Assembly (NCBI RefSeq): GCF_027532185.1
Contig: NZ_JAPZSV010000010.1
Location: forward strand, 62,001 to 126,000
DNA length: 64,000 bases
Reading direction: 5' to 3'
Origin: Hylemonella sp.
GTDB lineage: Bacteria > Pseudomonadota > Gammaproteobacteria > Burkholderiales > Burkholderiaceae_C
The notes under the pieces were generated by a model. That model was not told the origin of the DNA, ran no database searches, and saw only the letters and a list, made by a program, of their open reading frames with translations. Positions 31,464 through 44,633 of this stretch are shown here, one piece after another (positions within the stretch are counted from its first letter, which is position 1; the number at the start of each line of letters is the position of its first letter). The position numbers and the translations under genes are program-made.

Positions 31464-32305
31464 TGCTGGTCTCGCAGGGTTTCGACGCCGGCCTCGCCGG
31501 CGTCCTGGGGCTGATGATCGGCAGCTTCCTCAACGTCGTCATCTACCGTCTGCCCAAGATCATGGAGCGCCAGTGGGCTGCCGAATGTGCCGAACTGGTC
31601 GGCAAGGAGCCCGAGACCACAGAGACGTTCAATCTCGTCGTACCGCGCTCGCGTTGCCAGAAATGCGGCCACCAGCTCCACGCGTACGAAAACATCCCGG
31701 TGCTCAGCTACCTGTTTTTGCGCGGCAAGTGCTCTGCCTGCGGCACCCGAATCAGCCCGCGCTACCCGCTGGTCGAGCTGGTCACTGCCGCACTCTTTGC
31801 GTGGTGCGTCTGGCGCTGGGGCGTCACCCCTACCGGACTGGCCTGGTGCGGCTTCTCGGCGGCCATCGTGGCGCTGGCCATGATCGACTGGGATACCACC
31901 CTGCTGCCGGATGACATCACCCTGCCCCTGCTCTGGGCAGGCCTGATCGTCGCTGCACTGCGGTGGAACACCGTCAGCCTGCCCGATGCCCTCTGGGGGG
32001 CCGTTGGTGGCTACCTCTCCCTGTGGCTGGTCTACTGGAGCTTCAAGCTCGTGACCGGCAAGGAGGGCATGGGCTACGGCGACTTCAAGCTGTTCGCTGC
32101 GCTCGGTGCCTGGTTCGGCTGGACGGCCCTGGTGCCCATGATCCTCATGGCCTCGGTCATCGGCGCCATCGTGGGCATTGCGCTCAAACTCAACAGCAGC
32201 TTGCGTGAGGGGGGCTATGTGCCCTTTGGCCCCTTCCTGGCCGCGGCCGGCCTCACGGCCATGATCTTCGGGCCGCAAAGCATCCTGCGCGCCGTCGGAC
32301 TCTGA
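31463..32305 (+). CDS. pilD: Prepilin peptidase PilD
   Basis: GSFLNVVIYRLPKIMER, CxxC pairs, KEGMGYGDFKLFAALGAW. Confidence 0.95.
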   Translation: MLVSQGFDAGLAGVLGLMIGSFLNVVIYRLPKIMERQWAAECAELVGKEPETTETFNLVVPRSRCQKCGHQLHAYENIPVLSYLFLRGKCSACGTRISPRYPLVELVTAALFAWCVWRWGVTPTGLAWCGFSAAIVALAMIDWDTTLLPDDITLPLLWAGLIVAALRWNTVSLPDALWGAVGGYLSLWLVYWSFKLVTGKEGMGYGDFKLFAALGAWFGWTALVPMILMASVIGAIVGIALKLNSSLREGGYVPFGPFLAAAGLTAMIFGPQSILRAVGL

Positions 32306-32308
32306 GTG

Positions 32309-32917
32309 ATGCGGGACGTGCTGCGTCTGGGCCTCACGGGAGGTATCGGCAGCGGCAAGAGCACCGTGGCGGGCCTGCTGGCCCGGCATGGCGCCGTGGT
32401 CATCGACGCCGACGCCATCTCGCGCCAGACCACCGCCCGCGGCGGTGCGGCGATCGGGGCCATCCGCCAGGTTTTCGGGCCCGAACTCATCGGTCCCGAC
32501 GGCGCCCTCGACCGCGGACGGATGCGCACCCTGGCCTTCAGTGATCTCACGGCCCGGCAGCGGCTGGAACAGATCATCCATCCTTTGGTGGGACAGGAAA
32601 CCCAACGCCAGGCTGAAGCAGCCGCGCGTGCGGGCGCGCGCTGCATCGTGTTCGACATCCCCTTGCTGGTGGAGTCGTCGCGCTGGCGCACCCAGCTCGA
32701 CCAAGTGCTGGTCATCGACTGCCACCCCGAAACGCAGATCGCGCGGGTGATGCAGCGCAGCCAGCTGCAGCGCGCCGAGATCGAGCGCATCATGGCTCAG
32801 CAGGCCAACCGGCTGCAGCGCCTGCAGGCGGCCGACCATGTGATCTGCAATGACGGGAATGACCTCTCCCAACTCACCTCGCTTGTGGCCGGGTCGGCCT
32901 GCCTCTTCGGGCTATGA
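32309..32917 (+). CDS. coaE: Dephospho-CoA kinase
   Basis: LGLTGGIGSGKSTVAGLLARHGAVVIDADAISR. Confidence 0.95.
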   Translation: MRDVLRLGLTGGIGSGKSTVAGLLARHGAVVIDADAISRQTTARGGAAIGAIRQVFGPELIGPDGALDRGRMRTLAFSDLTARQRLEQIIHPLVGQETQRQAEAAARAGARCIVFDIPLLVESSRWRTQLDQVLVIDCHPETQIARVMQRSQLQRAEIERIMAQQANRLQRLQAADHVICNDGNDLSQLTSLVAGSACLFGL

Positions 32918-32939
32918 TCGGGCGTCGGGAAGCAGCAGC

Positions 32940-33695
32940 GTGATCACCTACGAATACCCCTTCAACGAGCGTATCAGGACCTATCTCCGGCTGGAGAGCC
33001 TGTTTCGCCGCCTGCTGGAGCTGGTGGCTCGTGATCAAGCACTGGACCACCATTACGCCCTGGCCAGCCTGTTCGAAGTCATGGACGTCGGTGCCCGGGC
33101 CGACCTCAAGTCCGACGTGCTACGGGATCTGGACAAGCAGAAACAGGTGCTCAACGGCTACCGGGGCAACCCCAGCATTGCGCAAGGCGTGCTCGACGAG
33201 GTGTTGCAGCAGATCGAACAGAGCTACAGCCAGCTCAACAGCCTCTCTGGCAAGGTCGGCCATGTGCTGACCGAGAACGACTGGCTCATGAGCATCCGCA
33301 GCCGCATCGGCATCCCCGGCGGCACGTGCGCCTTCGACCTGCCGGCCTACTATGCCTGGCAGCACGAAGTCCCCGAGCAACGCCGCGCCGACCTGCAGCG
33401 CTGGGTTGCCAACCTCACACCGCTGGCCGATGCCATCGGCCTGCTGCTGACCTTGCTGCGCGACTCGGGCGTGCCACAGAAAGTGCTGGCCCAGGCCGGT
33501 CAGTTTCAGCAGGCCTTGCCGCAGGGTCGCACCTTCCAGCTCCTGCGCCTGGCCATCGATCCAGCCCTGGGCCTGATCCCCGAAATCAGCGGCAACCGCC
33601 TCATCGTCTCCATCCGGCTCATGCAGCTCGGAGAGGACGAGCGCCTGCATGCCGGCAACCAGGACGCCAGCTTCGAACTGACCTTGTGCTCCTGA
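32940..33695 (+). CDS. zapD: Cell division protein ZapD
   Basis: ITYEYPFNERIRTYLRLESLFRRL; GTG start at 32940. Confidence 0.93.
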   Translation: MITYEYPFNERIRTYLRLESLFRRLLELVARDQALDHHYALASLFEVMDVGARADLKSDVLRDLDKQKQVLNGYRGNPSIAQGVLDEVLQQIEQSYSQLNSLSGKVGHVLTENDWLMSIRSRIGIPGGTCAFDLPAYYAWQHEVPEQRRADLQRWVANLTPLADAIGLLLTLLRDSGVPQKVLAQAGQFQQALPQGRTFQLLRLAIDPALGLIPEISGNRLIVSIRLMQLGEDERLHAGNQDASFELTLCS

Positions 33696-33712
33696 ACACA
33701 CTTGGTGTGAGC

Positions 33713-33934
33713 ATGTCCCGTCCCGACGATCCCTACCCCATCGCCAAGCCACGTCTGGTCAGCTGCCCGAACTGCGGCGGTGACAGCGTCTACGGCTCGA
33801 GCAATCCACATCGGCCTTTCTGCAGCGAACGCTGCAAGAAGATGGATCTCGGCGCCTGGGCCAGCGAGAGCTTTCGCGTCCCCGCCGAAGCACCGCCGGA
33901 CGCGCAGGAATTCGGCGATCCGAAACTTCAGTGA
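33713..33934 (+). CDS. yacG: DNA gyrase inhibitor YacG
   Basis: VSCPNCGGDSVYGSSNPHRPFCSERCKKMDLGAWASE. Confidence 0.93.
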   Translation: MSRPDDPYPIAKPRLVSCPNCGGDSVYGSSNPHRPFCSERCKKMDLGAWASESFRVPAEAPPDAQEFGDPKLQ

Positions 33935-34410
33935 GCCGCGGTCTGGATGGGGCCGGCGTGGCCTCCTTCCTCGGCCAGCCAGTGCAGTACCGGTATAGCG
34001 CCTGGCAGCACCGGCGCAGGCTGCACCGGCAGCTGCGCCCAGGTGCAGGATTGCCCCTCACGCATCTGCAGCTCACCCTGCCAGCGCAGCACCTTGCAGA
34101 AATTCAGCCGCACGAGTGCATGGGGATAGTCGACCACCTCGGTCTTCCAGGGAAAGACGTCACCAACCTCCAGGGTGATGCCCAGCTCCTCATGCAGTTC
34201 GCGCCGCAGGGCCTGGGCCACGGTCTCGCCAGCCTCGAGCTTGCCACCCGGGAACTCCCAATAGCCCGCATAGACCTTGCCCTCGGGGCGCGAGGTCAGG
34301 AGGAAGCGCCCGTCGGGCTGCAGCAGGATGCCCACAGCGACTTCCGTGATGGGACGGTCGGCCCCCCCCTGGCGCGGGCGGTCGGCATCGGCAACCAGCG
34401 GCGGCTTCAT
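33928..34410 (-). CDS. NUDIX hydrolase (MutT-like 8-oxo-dGTP diphosphatase)
   Basis: GYWEFPGGKLEAGETVAQALRRELHEELGI Nudix box. Confidence 0.9.
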   Translation of the reverse strand: MKPPLVADADRPRQGGADRPITEVAVGILLQPDGRFLLTSRPEGKVYAGYWEFPGGKLEAGETVAQALRRELHEELGITLEVGDVFPWKTEVVDYPHALVRLNFCKVLRWQGELQMREGQSCTWAQLPVQPAPVLPGAIPVLHWLAEEGGHAGPIQTAAH

Positions 34411-35282
34411 GCGCCGGCGTGCCTGCCCGCGTAGTCCTTGGCGAACTGGTAGGCCACGCGCCCGCTGCGTGAGCCGCGCTCCAGCGCCCAGACCAATGCT
34501 TCGGGCTGCGCCGCCGCGATGGCTGCAGCGGGCACCCCGAAGGACGACAACCACTGCGCCACGATGCTCAGGTATTCATCCTGGCTGAACGGATAGAAGC
34601 TCACCCAGAGGCCGAAGCGCTCGGACAGGGAGATCTTCTCCTCCACCACCTCGCCCGGATGGATCTCGCCATCCTCGGTGTGCTGGTAGCTGAGGTTGTC
34701 CTTCATGTACTCAGGCAGCAGATGGCGTCGGTTGCTGGTCACATAGATCAGCACATTAGGCGTGGCGGCCGCCACCGAGCCATCGAGGATGGACTTGAGC
34801 GCCTTGTAGCCGCCCTCGCCATCCTCGAAGCTCAGGTCGTCACAGAAGACGATGAACTTCTCGGGCCGTTGCGAGACGACCTCCACGATGTCGGGCAGGT
34901 CGGTCATGTCGGCCTTGTCGACCTCGATCAGGCGCAGGCCCTGACCTGCATAGGTGTGCAGGCAGGCTCGGATCAGGGAGGACTTGCCGGTGCCGCGCGC
35001 GCCGGTCAACAGCACGTTGTTAGCCGGCAGGCCGCGCACGAACTGCTCGGTGTTGCGCTGGATCTTCTCTTTCTGCTGATCGATCTCCTTGAGCTGGTCC
35101 AGCTTCATCGCGGCGACATGGCGCACGGGCTCGATGACCCCATGCCCGGAGCTGCGCTTGCGGTAGCGAAAGGCAAGGGATGCCTCCCAGTCCGGCTGGC
35201 TCAGGGGCTGCGGCAAGATGGCCTCGATGCGCAGCATCAGCTGCTCGGCGCGATCGATCAGACGTTCAAATTTCTCGTTCAT
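34407..35282 (-). CDS. DUF815-type ATP-binding protein
   Basis: NNVLLTGARGTGKSSLIRACLHTY, FCDDLSFEDGEGGYKALKSILDG. Confidence 0.88.
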   Translation of the reverse strand: MNEKFERLIDRAEQLMLRIEAILPQPLSQPDWEASLAFRYRKRSSGHGVIEPVRHVAAMKLDQLKEIDQQKEKIQRNTEQFVRGLPANNVLLTGARGTGKSSLIRACLHTYAGQGLRLIEVDKADMTDLPDIVEVVSQRPEKFIVFCDDLSFEDGEGGYKALKSILDGSVAAATPNVLIYVTSNRRHLLPEYMKDNLSYQHTEDGEIHPGEVVEEKISLSERFGLWVSFYPFSQDEYLSIVAQWLSSFGVPAAAIAAAQPEALVWALERGSRSGRVAYQFAKDYAGRHAGA

Positions 35283-35312
35283 GCGTAGGCGGACCGATGT
35301 CCCGTCCAGGAC

Positions 35313-36542
35313 TCAGGACCGGTAATCGGCGTTGATCGACACGTAATCGTGACTGAAGTCGCAGGTCCAGACCGTGTCCTCGGCCGAGCCGCGGCCCAGC
35401 ACCACGCGCACCGTGATCTCGCTCTGCTTCATCACGCGCTGACCGTCCTCTTCGCGGTAGGTGGGGTTGCGCCCGCCCTGCACAGCCACGTGTACATCGT
35501 CCAGATAGAGATCGATCTTGCTCTGGTCCAGGTCGGCAATACCGGCATAGCCCACGGCCGCCAGGATACGGCCCAGATTGGGATCGCTGGCATAGAAGGC
35601 CGTCTTGACCAGGGGCGAATGCGCGATCGCATAGGCCACCAGCCGGCATTCCTCGGCTGATCTGCCGCCTTGCACGCGCACGGTGATGAACTTGGTGGCC
35701 CCCTCGCCGTCGCGCACGATGGCCTGGGCCAGCCGGCGCGCGACATCGAGCATGGCGGCCTTGAGCGTTCGCCCGTCAGCGCTGTCCAGGGTATCGATGA
35801 CGGGATGCGCAGCCTTGTTGCTCGCGATCACCACAAAGGAATCGTTGGTCGAGGTATCGCCATCGACCGTCACGCGGTTGAAAGAACCCTCGGCCAGCTC
35901 GCGCGCCAGCTGCTGCATCACGGAGGGGCTCACGAGCGCATCGGTCGCCATATAGCCCAGCATGGTGGCCATATTGGGGCGGATCATGCCAGCACCCTTG
36001 CTAATGCCGGTGATGCTGACCTTGACGCCACCGATCATGACCTGGGTGCCGAATGCCTTGGGCACGGTGTCCGTGGTCATGATGCCCTCGGCCGCACGCG
36101 CCCAATTGTCCTCGCGCGCATCGGCGATGGCGGCGGGCAGGCCAGCCACGATACGCTCTGAAGGCAGCGGCTCCATGATCACGCCGGTGGAGAAAGGCAG
36201 CACCTGCTCAGGTGCAATCTTCAGATGGGTCGCCAGCGCGGCACAGGTGCTGCGCGCACGCTGCAGACCTTCGGCCCCCGTGCCGGCATTGGCATTACCG
36301 GTGTTGATGACCATGGCACGGATACCCTTGCCGGCCGCAAGATGTTCACGACAGATCTGCACCGGCGCGGCACAAAAGCGGTTCTGCGTGAAGACGCCGC
36401 CAACGCTAGCCCCCTCGTCCAGCAGGACGACGGTCAGATCCTTGCGGTTGGCCTTGCGTACCCCGGCCTCGGTGACGCCGATACGCACGCCAGCAACAGG
36501 AAAGAGTTCAGCCGGGTTGGGAGCGGACAGGTTGACGGGCAT
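35313..36542 (-). CDS. argJ: Bifunctional glutamate N-acetyltransferase/ornithine acetyltransferase
   Basis: [44 protein letters not shown] autocleavage motif, DGDTSTNDS. Confidence 0.96.
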   Translation of the reverse strand: MPVNLSAPNPAELFPVAGVRIGVTEAGVRKANRKDLTVVLLDEGASVGGVFTQNRFCAAPVQICREHLAAGKGIRAMVINTGNANAGTGAEGLQRARSTCAALATHLKIAPEQVLPFSTGVIMEPLPSERIVAGLPAAIADAREDNWARAAEGIMTTDTVPKAFGTQVMIGGVKVSITGISKGAGMIRPNMATMLGYMATDALVSPSVMQQLARELAEGSFNRVTVDGDTSTNDSFVVIASNKAAHPVIDTLDSADGRTLKAAMLDVARRLAQAIVRDGEGATKFITVRVQGGRSAEECRLVAYAIAHSPLVKTAFYASDPNLGRILAAVGYAGIADLDQSKIDLYLDDVHVAVQGGRNPTYREEDGQRVMKQSEITVRVVLGRGSAEDTVWTCDFSHDYVSINADYRS

Positions 36543-36560
36543 GGTGCAACTCGATGGATT

Positions 36561-39305
<2,745 letters not shown>

Positions 39306-39404
39306 GAACGCTGTACCGCCCTGCCGCTCCGATGGAGAGACGGGGCCGTGCAATCCTTATCAGTCTAGATCGATGAGTGTTGCCCTGTGCCGGCAACAGC
39401 GAAA

Positions 39405-39426
39405 CCCGGTGCCTGTGGGCACCGGG
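39405..39426 (-). terminator. Putative terminator after the M23 peptidase gene
   Basis: Perfect 9-bp stem cccggtgcc/ggcaccggg with 4-nt loop; short T-tract on minus strand. Confidence 0.6.
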
Positions 39427-39444
39427 AGCGCGAAGCGCTTGATT

Positions 39445-40638
39445 CTACCGTTGCGCCGCCGAGGGGGCCTCGGAGGCCAGGGCGGCAGCGGGCTGGGCCG
39501 ACGCCGTCCTGGCGGTTGCGACTGCAGGGGTCGCGGAAGACGACAGAGGTGCCGGCGGGGCGCCGGGCTGAACGGCCGGGGGCACCTGTGCCGCGGGCGG
39601 TGCTGCAGGCTTGGGGGAGACGGGAGCCGTGGGTACCACGACGGTAGGCGTCAGCGCTGGGCGCTGCACGGGGGGCGGCACCGCCGCGACCGGGGTTTTG
39701 GTCAGCGGCGCCGCAGCCACCTGGACCGGCTGGCCACGGTTCGCATTCATGAACTTGTTCGGATCCTGGGGCACGCCACGCACCAGCACCTCGAAGTGCA
39801 GATGCGGACCGGTCGAGCGGCCGGTGCTGCCGACTTCGGCGATCTTCTGTCCACGCTTGACCAGATCACCTTTCTTGACCATGACCTTGGACGCGTGGGC
39901 ATAGCGCGTGACGAGATCCTTGCCATGGTCGACCTCGACCATATTGCCGTAGTCGGGCCGGAACTCCTGCGTGACCACCACCCCGCCAGCGGCAGCCAGT
40001 ATGGCCGTTCCCGCGGAGGACTGGTAGTCGATTCCGGTGTGCAGCGCCGAACGGCCGGTGAAGGGGTCGATGCGCCAGCCAAAGCCCGAACCCGCCCCAC
40101 CGAAAGCCACCGGGTGCTGGGTCGGGATCATCATGGACTTGACCTTCTGCTCGAACAGCCGGGACTCGACCACCGACATCAGGTCGGTGCGCTGGCCCGC
40201 CACGCGGTCCAGATCTTCCAGCGTCTTCTGCAGCTCTTCCATGGTCAGCGGGCGACCCGAGACCAGCGCGCCGCCCTGCCCGGGCCGGGCCTTGATATCT
40301 GAGGGGTTGATGCCGGCCAGACCGGAAACGCGCTCACCCAGAGATTCCAGCTGCAGCAGTTTCGCTTGCATCTCGCCAATGCGGCGAGCCATCACATCCA
40401 GGTTCTCCCGCATGAAACGGTCACGCAGGGCAAATTCATCCTTGACGACCAGCTTGACCAGCGCCCCGATCACGGGCCAGCCTTCGCGGGCGCCCTTGAG
40501 AAACACCCAGTGGTACAGGCCGGCAGCCACCAGCATCAGCGCAAACGACAGGCTCAGGCCGGCCAGCAGCAGCTTGGTACCACTCAGATGTATTGCACGG
40601 CTTCTGGCCAGCCATGCATCCGTGATAATCAAATGCAT
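39445..40638 (-). CDS. M23 family metallopeptidase with Pro/Ala-rich C-terminal tail
   Basis: GWRIDPFTGRSALHTGIDYQSSAGTAILAAAGG, VDHGKDLVTRYAHASK, STGRSTGPHLHFEV. Confidence 0.92.
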   Translation of the reverse strand: MHLIITDAWLARSRAIHLSGTKLLLAGLSLSFALMLVAAGLYHWVFLKGAREGWPVIGALVKLVVKDEFALRDRFMRENLDVMARRIGEMQAKLLQLESLGERVSGLAGINPSDIKARPGQGGALVSGRPLTMEELQKTLEDLDRVAGQRTDLMSVVESRLFEQKVKSMMIPTQHPVAFGGAGSGFGWRIDPFTGRSALHTGIDYQSSAGTAILAAAGGVVVTQEFRPDYGNMVEVDHGKDLVTRYAHASKVMVKKGDLVKRGQKIAEVGSTGRSTGPHLHFEVLVRGVPQDPNKFMNANRGQPVQVAAAPLTKTPVAAVPPPVQRPALTPTVVVPTAPVSPKPAAPPAAQVPPAVQPGAPPAPLSSSATPAVATARTASAQPAAALASEAPSAAQR

Positions 40639-40667
40639 CTTTCTTCCTCTACGCCCGCCACCGGATC

Positions 40668-40982
40668 ATGACCCGTCGCCACCAGCCCTACAGCTTGCTG
40701 CAGGCCACGCAGGAGTCACCCGTCCTCGCCCGGCTGAGTGAACTCAGCAGGGACTCTGTTGCTCGGCTCAGGGCTGTTGAACCGATGATACCGGCCGTCC
40801 TGCGCAGCGCAGTCACGGCGGGGCCGATCGACGGCCCCAATTGGTGTCTGATTGTTAACAGCAATGCTGCTGCCGCCAAGATCCGACAACTGCTGCCGGC
40901 CATGGCGGCCCATCTGCGCAGCAAGGGCTGGGAGGTTAGCGCAATTCGCCTCAAAGTACAAATTCCCAGCTCTTTTCGATAG
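40668..40982 (+). CDS. DUF721 (DciA-like) protein
   Basis: Small protein divergent from the M23 gene near secA; ILPAVLRSAVTAGPIDGPNWCLIVNSNAAAAKIRQLLPAMAAHLRSKGW pattern. Confidence 0.65.
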   Translation: MTRRHQPYSLLQATQESPVLARLSELSRDSVARLRAVEPMIPAVLRSAVTAGPIDGPNWCLIVNSNAAAAKIRQLLPAMAAHLRSKGWEVSAIRLKVQIPSSFR

Positions 40983-41016
40983 CAGGAACCGTACCAGAAG
41001 AGGCCTACTGAAAGGC

Positions 41017-41092
41017 TGGTGCCGATTGTCGGATTCGAACTGACGACCTACCGCTTACAAGGCGGGTGCTCTACCAACTGAGCTAAATCGGC
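41017..41092 (-). tRNA. tRNA-Thr (anticodon TGT)
   Basis: Reverse complement GCCGATTTAGCTCAGTTGGTAGAGCACCCGCCTTGTAAGCGGTAGGTCGTCAGTTCGAATCCGACAATCGGCACCA. Confidence 0.95.
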
Positions 41093-41160
41093 GTGGTCTG
41101 AATTCTAACGGAGCCCTGTGCGCCCAGGCTGCTCGGAACGCCTCGGAGGACGGGGACGCC

Positions 41161-41655
41161 TCACTTGACGCGCTTGAGCGCGGGCCGACCCGCAGGTCCG
41201 GACGGACGGGGCGGCTCGGGCGCGTCGTCCGACGGAGCCCCCGCAGCGCCGTCCTGTCCTGGCGGTGGCTCTACGGAAGGCCCTGACAGTGCTCCGCCCG
41301 GAGCGGGCGCGCCGGCGGGGTCGGCGTCATCCAGCGGGAAGGCCATACCTTGCCCGTTTTCACGGGCGTAGATGGCCATCACCCGTCCCAGCGGGATCAT
41401 GATGTCGCGGGCGACGCCGGCAAAGCGGGCCTTGAACTCGATGTAGTCGTTCCCGAGCTTGAGCGCACTCGTCGCATCCATGCTGATGTTGAGCACGATC
41501 TCGCCGTCCTTGACGTACTCACGCGGTACGCGCACCGTGTCATCGACGCGCACTGCCACGTAGGGCGTCAGGCCGTTGTCGGTGCACCACTCGTAGAGCG
41601 CCCGGATCAGGTAGGGGCGGGTCGAGCTCGTCCCGCTGTCAGTCATGGAGGACAC
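41161..41655 (-). CDS. sspB: ClpXP protease specificity-enhancing factor SspB
   Basis: RPYLIRALYEWCTDNGLTPYVAVRVDD canonical SspB; next to sspA. Confidence 0.93.
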   Translation of the reverse strand: MSSMTDSGTSSTRPYLIRALYEWCTDNGLTPYVAVRVDDTVRVPREYVKDGEIVLNISMDATSALKLGNDYIEFKARFAGVARDIMIPLGRVMAIYARENGQGMAFPLDDADPAGAPAPGGALSGPSVEPPPGQDGAAGAPSDDAPEPPRPSGPAGRPALKRVK

Positions 41656-41667
41656 CTGGCATCAGCC

Positions 41668-42279
41668 TTACTTGCGCATCACCTTCTCGGAAGGCGTGAG
41701 CGCCTCGATATAGGCCGGACGCGAGAAGATGCGCTCGGCGTACTTGAGCAGGGGTGCGGCGTTCTTGCTGAGCTCGATGCCGTAGTAGTCCAGACGCCAG
41801 AGCAGCGGCGCGATGGCCACGTCCAGCATGGAGAAGTTCTCGCCCAGCATGTACTTGTTCTTGAGGAACACCGGGGCCAGCTGGGTGAGGCGGTCACGGA
41901 TGTGGGTACGGGCTTTCTCCAGCGCCTTTTCATTGCTCTTGCTCGCACGGTTTTCCAGCGTCGCCACATGCACAAACAGCTCCTTCTCGAAGTTGAGCAG
42001 GAACAGGCGCACGCGGGCACGGTCCACCGGATCGCCAGGCATGAGCTGCGGATGCGGGAAGCGCTCGTCGATGTACTCGTTGATGATGTTGGACTCGTAC
42101 AGGATCAGATCGCGCTCGACCAGGATGGGAACCTGGCCGTAGGGGTTCATGACGCTGATGTCTTCGGGCTTGTTGTAGAGGTCGACATCGCGGATCTCGA
42201 AATCCATGCCCTTCTCGAACAGGACGAAGCGGCAGCGGTGGGAGAAGGGGCAGGTCGTGCCCGAGTACAGCACCATCAT
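41668..42279 (-). CDS. sspA: Stringent starvation protein A (GST fold)
   Basis: MMVLYSGTTCPFSHRCRFVLFEKGMDFEIRDVDLYNKPEDI. Confidence 0.92.
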   Translation of the reverse strand: MMVLYSGTTCPFSHRCRFVLFEKGMDFEIRDVDLYNKPEDISVMNPYGQVPILVERDLILYESNIINEYIDERFPHPQLMPGDPVDRARVRLFLLNFEKELFVHVATLENRASKSNEKALEKARTHIRDRLTQLAPVFLKNKYMLGENFSMLDVAIAPLLWRLDYYGIELSKNAAPLLKYAERIFSRPAYIEALTPSEKVMRK

Positions 42280-42435
42280 GGTGGGAAGCTCCTAAAGAAC
42301 GGATCCGGTTGGGATGGAGACCTCGCTGCAGCTCAGCGAAGGGCCAAATGAAAAGAGTGGGCTGCATTGTCGCAAACCCACTCCCTCAATTGCAAGTTTT
42401 GCACTACTTTGGTGCAAAACTTGCAGCACAGCAGC

Positions 42436-43194
42436 TTACTTGATGTCTTTCCAGTAAGCCGCGTTGAGACGCCAAGCGAAGATGGTAAAGACCAGCAGGA
42501 ACAACATGACCCACACGCCGATGCGCACGCGGGTGTTCTGAGCCGGTTCGCCCATCCATTGCAGGAAGTTCACCAGATCACCGATGGCCTGGTCGTACTG
42601 CAGGGGGGTCATGGTGCCCGGCGTCAGCTGCTTCCAGCCGGTGGGGACTTCGACTTCATGGCCACGCTGCATGCGCTTCTCGTAAACCGGGACGCGCTGG
42701 CCCTGCAGTTCCCACAGAACGTGCGGCATGCCCACGCTGGGGAAGGCCAGGTTGTTCCAGCCCGTGGCCTTGGTCTCGTCCGGATAGAAGGTGCGCAAGA
42801 AGGTGTAGAGGTAGTCGGCGCCCGAACCCTTGCCGGCGGCCGAGCGCGAGCGCGCGATCAGGGTCAGATCGGGGGGATTGGCACCGAACCATTCCTTGGC
42901 CTGCTTGGGATCAATCGCCGCCTTCATGGTCTCGCCGACCTTGTCGGTGGTGAACAGCAGGTTGTCCTTGATCTGCTCGGCCGTGAAACCGATGTCCTGC
43001 AGGCGGTTGTAGCGCATGAAGGCTGCCGAGTGGCAGTTCAGGCAGTAGTTGACGAAGAGCTTGGCGCCGTTCTGCAGCGAGGCATGGTCGCTGGTGCGGA
43101 TCGGTGCCTTGTCCCAGGCGATGCCGCCTTCGGCAGCCAGCGCGCCCGAGCTCAGCGCAAGAAAGGTGGTCAGGGCAAGAATGATCTTTTTCAT
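42436..43194 (-). CDS. petC: Cytochrome c1
   Basis: NYCLNCHSAAFMRYNRL heme motif; C-terminal TM; bc1 operon. Confidence 0.95.
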   Translation of the reverse strand: MKKIILALTTFLALSSGALAAEGGIAWDKAPIRTSDHASLQNGAKLFVNYCLNCHSAAFMRYNRLQDIGFTAEQIKDNLLFTTDKVGETMKAAIDPKQAKEWFGANPPDLTLIARSRSAAGKGSGADYLYTFLRTFYPDETKATGWNNLAFPSVGMPHVLWELQGQRVPVYEKRMQRGHEVEVPTGWKQLTPGTMTPLQYDQAIGDLVNFLQWMGEPAQNTRVRIGVWVMLFLLVFTIFAWRLNAAYWKDIK

Positions 43195-43209
43195 GTTGTT
43201 GTCTCCGGC

Positions 43210-44622
43210 TCAGTGCGCCTCGAAAGTCACGCGGCTGGGGACCGGCTTGGGCTCACCCAGGCGGCTCCACCAGGGCATCAGCAGGAAGAAGCCGAAATAG
43301 AACAGGGTGCCGACCTGCGACACGCGCTCGCCGATCGGCGAAGGCGGCTGCACACCCAGGTAAGCCAGGATCACGAAGTTGATCACGAAGATGCCGTAGA
43401 GGTACTTGTGCCAGTCCGGACGGTAGCGGATGGACCTGACCGGGCTGTTGTCCAGCCAGGGCAGGAAGAACAGGATGATGACGGCGCCGCCCATGACGAC
43501 CACGCCCCAGAACTTGGCGTCAATGGCCAGCATCAGGGCGATCAGCACCACAGCACCACCGCCGATCACGGCCTTGAACATGGCATTGAGCTGGCCCTTG
43601 ATCACGGCCAGCGCAGCCGCGACCACCACGCACAGGATCAGCGCGTACATCATCTCGGTGGTGATGGCACGCAGCATGGAGTAGAAGGGCGTGAAGTACC
43701 AGACCGGAGCGATGTGGGCCGGCGTCTTGAGCGGATCGGCCGGGATGAAGTTGTTGTACTCCAGGAAATAGCCGCCGAACTCGGGCGCGAAGAACACCAC
43801 AGCCGAGAACACCATCAGGAACACACCCACGCCCATGATGTCGTGCACGGTGTAGTAGGGATGGAAGGGAATGCCGTCCAGCGGCTTGCCCTTGGCATCC
43901 TTGGGCGCGTTCGGGCCCTTGATCTCGACGCCGTCCGGGTTGTTGGAGCCAACGTCGTGCAGGGCCAGCAGGTGGGCCACCACCAGACCCAGCAGGACCA
44001 GAGGCACGGCGATCACGTGGAAGCTGAAGAAGCGGTTCAGCGTCGCGTCACCCACCACGTAGTCACCGCGGATCAGCAGGGCCAGGTCCGGGCCGACGAA
44101 GGGAATGGCGGCAAACAGGTTCACGATCACCTGGGCGCCCCAGTAGGACATCTGGCCCCAGGGCAGCAGGTAGCCCATGAAGGCCTCGGCCATCAGCACC
44201 AGGAAAATGGCGCAGCCGAAAACCCAGACCAGCTCACGCGGCTTGCGGTAGCTGCCGTAGATCAGGCCGCGGAACATGTGCAGGTAGACCACCACGAAGA
44301 AGGCGGAAGCCCCCGTGGAGTGCATGTAGCGCACCAGCCAGCCCCAGGGCACATCGCGCATGATGTACTCGACCGAGCCGAAGGCCAGGGCCGCATCGGG
44401 CTTGTAGTGCATGACCAGGAAGATGCCGGTCACGATCTGGATCACCAGCACCAGCATGGCCAGCGAGCCGAAGAAGTACCAGAAGTTGAAGTTCTTCGGT
44501 GCGTAGTACTCGGACATATGGACGCGGTAGGCGTCGAATGCCGTCGGGAAACGGTTCTCGAACCAGTTCAGCACCTTGGCGCCGGCGGGCGCGTCGGCGG
44601 GGAGTTCCTTGAATTCAGCCAT
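43210..44622 (-). CDS. petB: Cytochrome b
   Basis: NFWYFFGSLAMLVLVIQIVTGIFLVMHYKP, GYLLPWGQMSYWGAQVI. Confidence 0.97.
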   Translation of the reverse strand: MAEFKELPADAPAGAKVLNWFENRFPTAFDAYRVHMSEYYAPKNFNFWYFFGSLAMLVLVIQIVTGIFLVMHYKPDAALAFGSVEYIMRDVPWGWLVRYMHSTGASAFFVVVYLHMFRGLIYGSYRKPRELVWVFGCAIFLVLMAEAFMGYLLPWGQMSYWGAQVIVNLFAAIPFVGPDLALLIRGDYVVGDATLNRFFSFHVIAVPLVLLGLVVAHLLALHDVGSNNPDGVEIKGPNAPKDAKGKPLDGIPFHPYYTVHDIMGVGVFLMVFSAVVFFAPEFGGYFLEYNNFIPADPLKTPAHIAPVWYFTPFYSMLRAITTEMMYALILCVVVAAALAVIKGQLNAMFKAVIGGGAVVLIALMLAIDAKFWGVVVMGGAVIILFFLPWLDNSPVRSIRYRPDWHKYLYGIFVINFVILAYLGVQPPSPIGERVSQVGTLFYFGFFLLMPWWSRLGEPKPVPSRVTFEAH

Positions 44623-44633
44623 GTTCTTGTTCC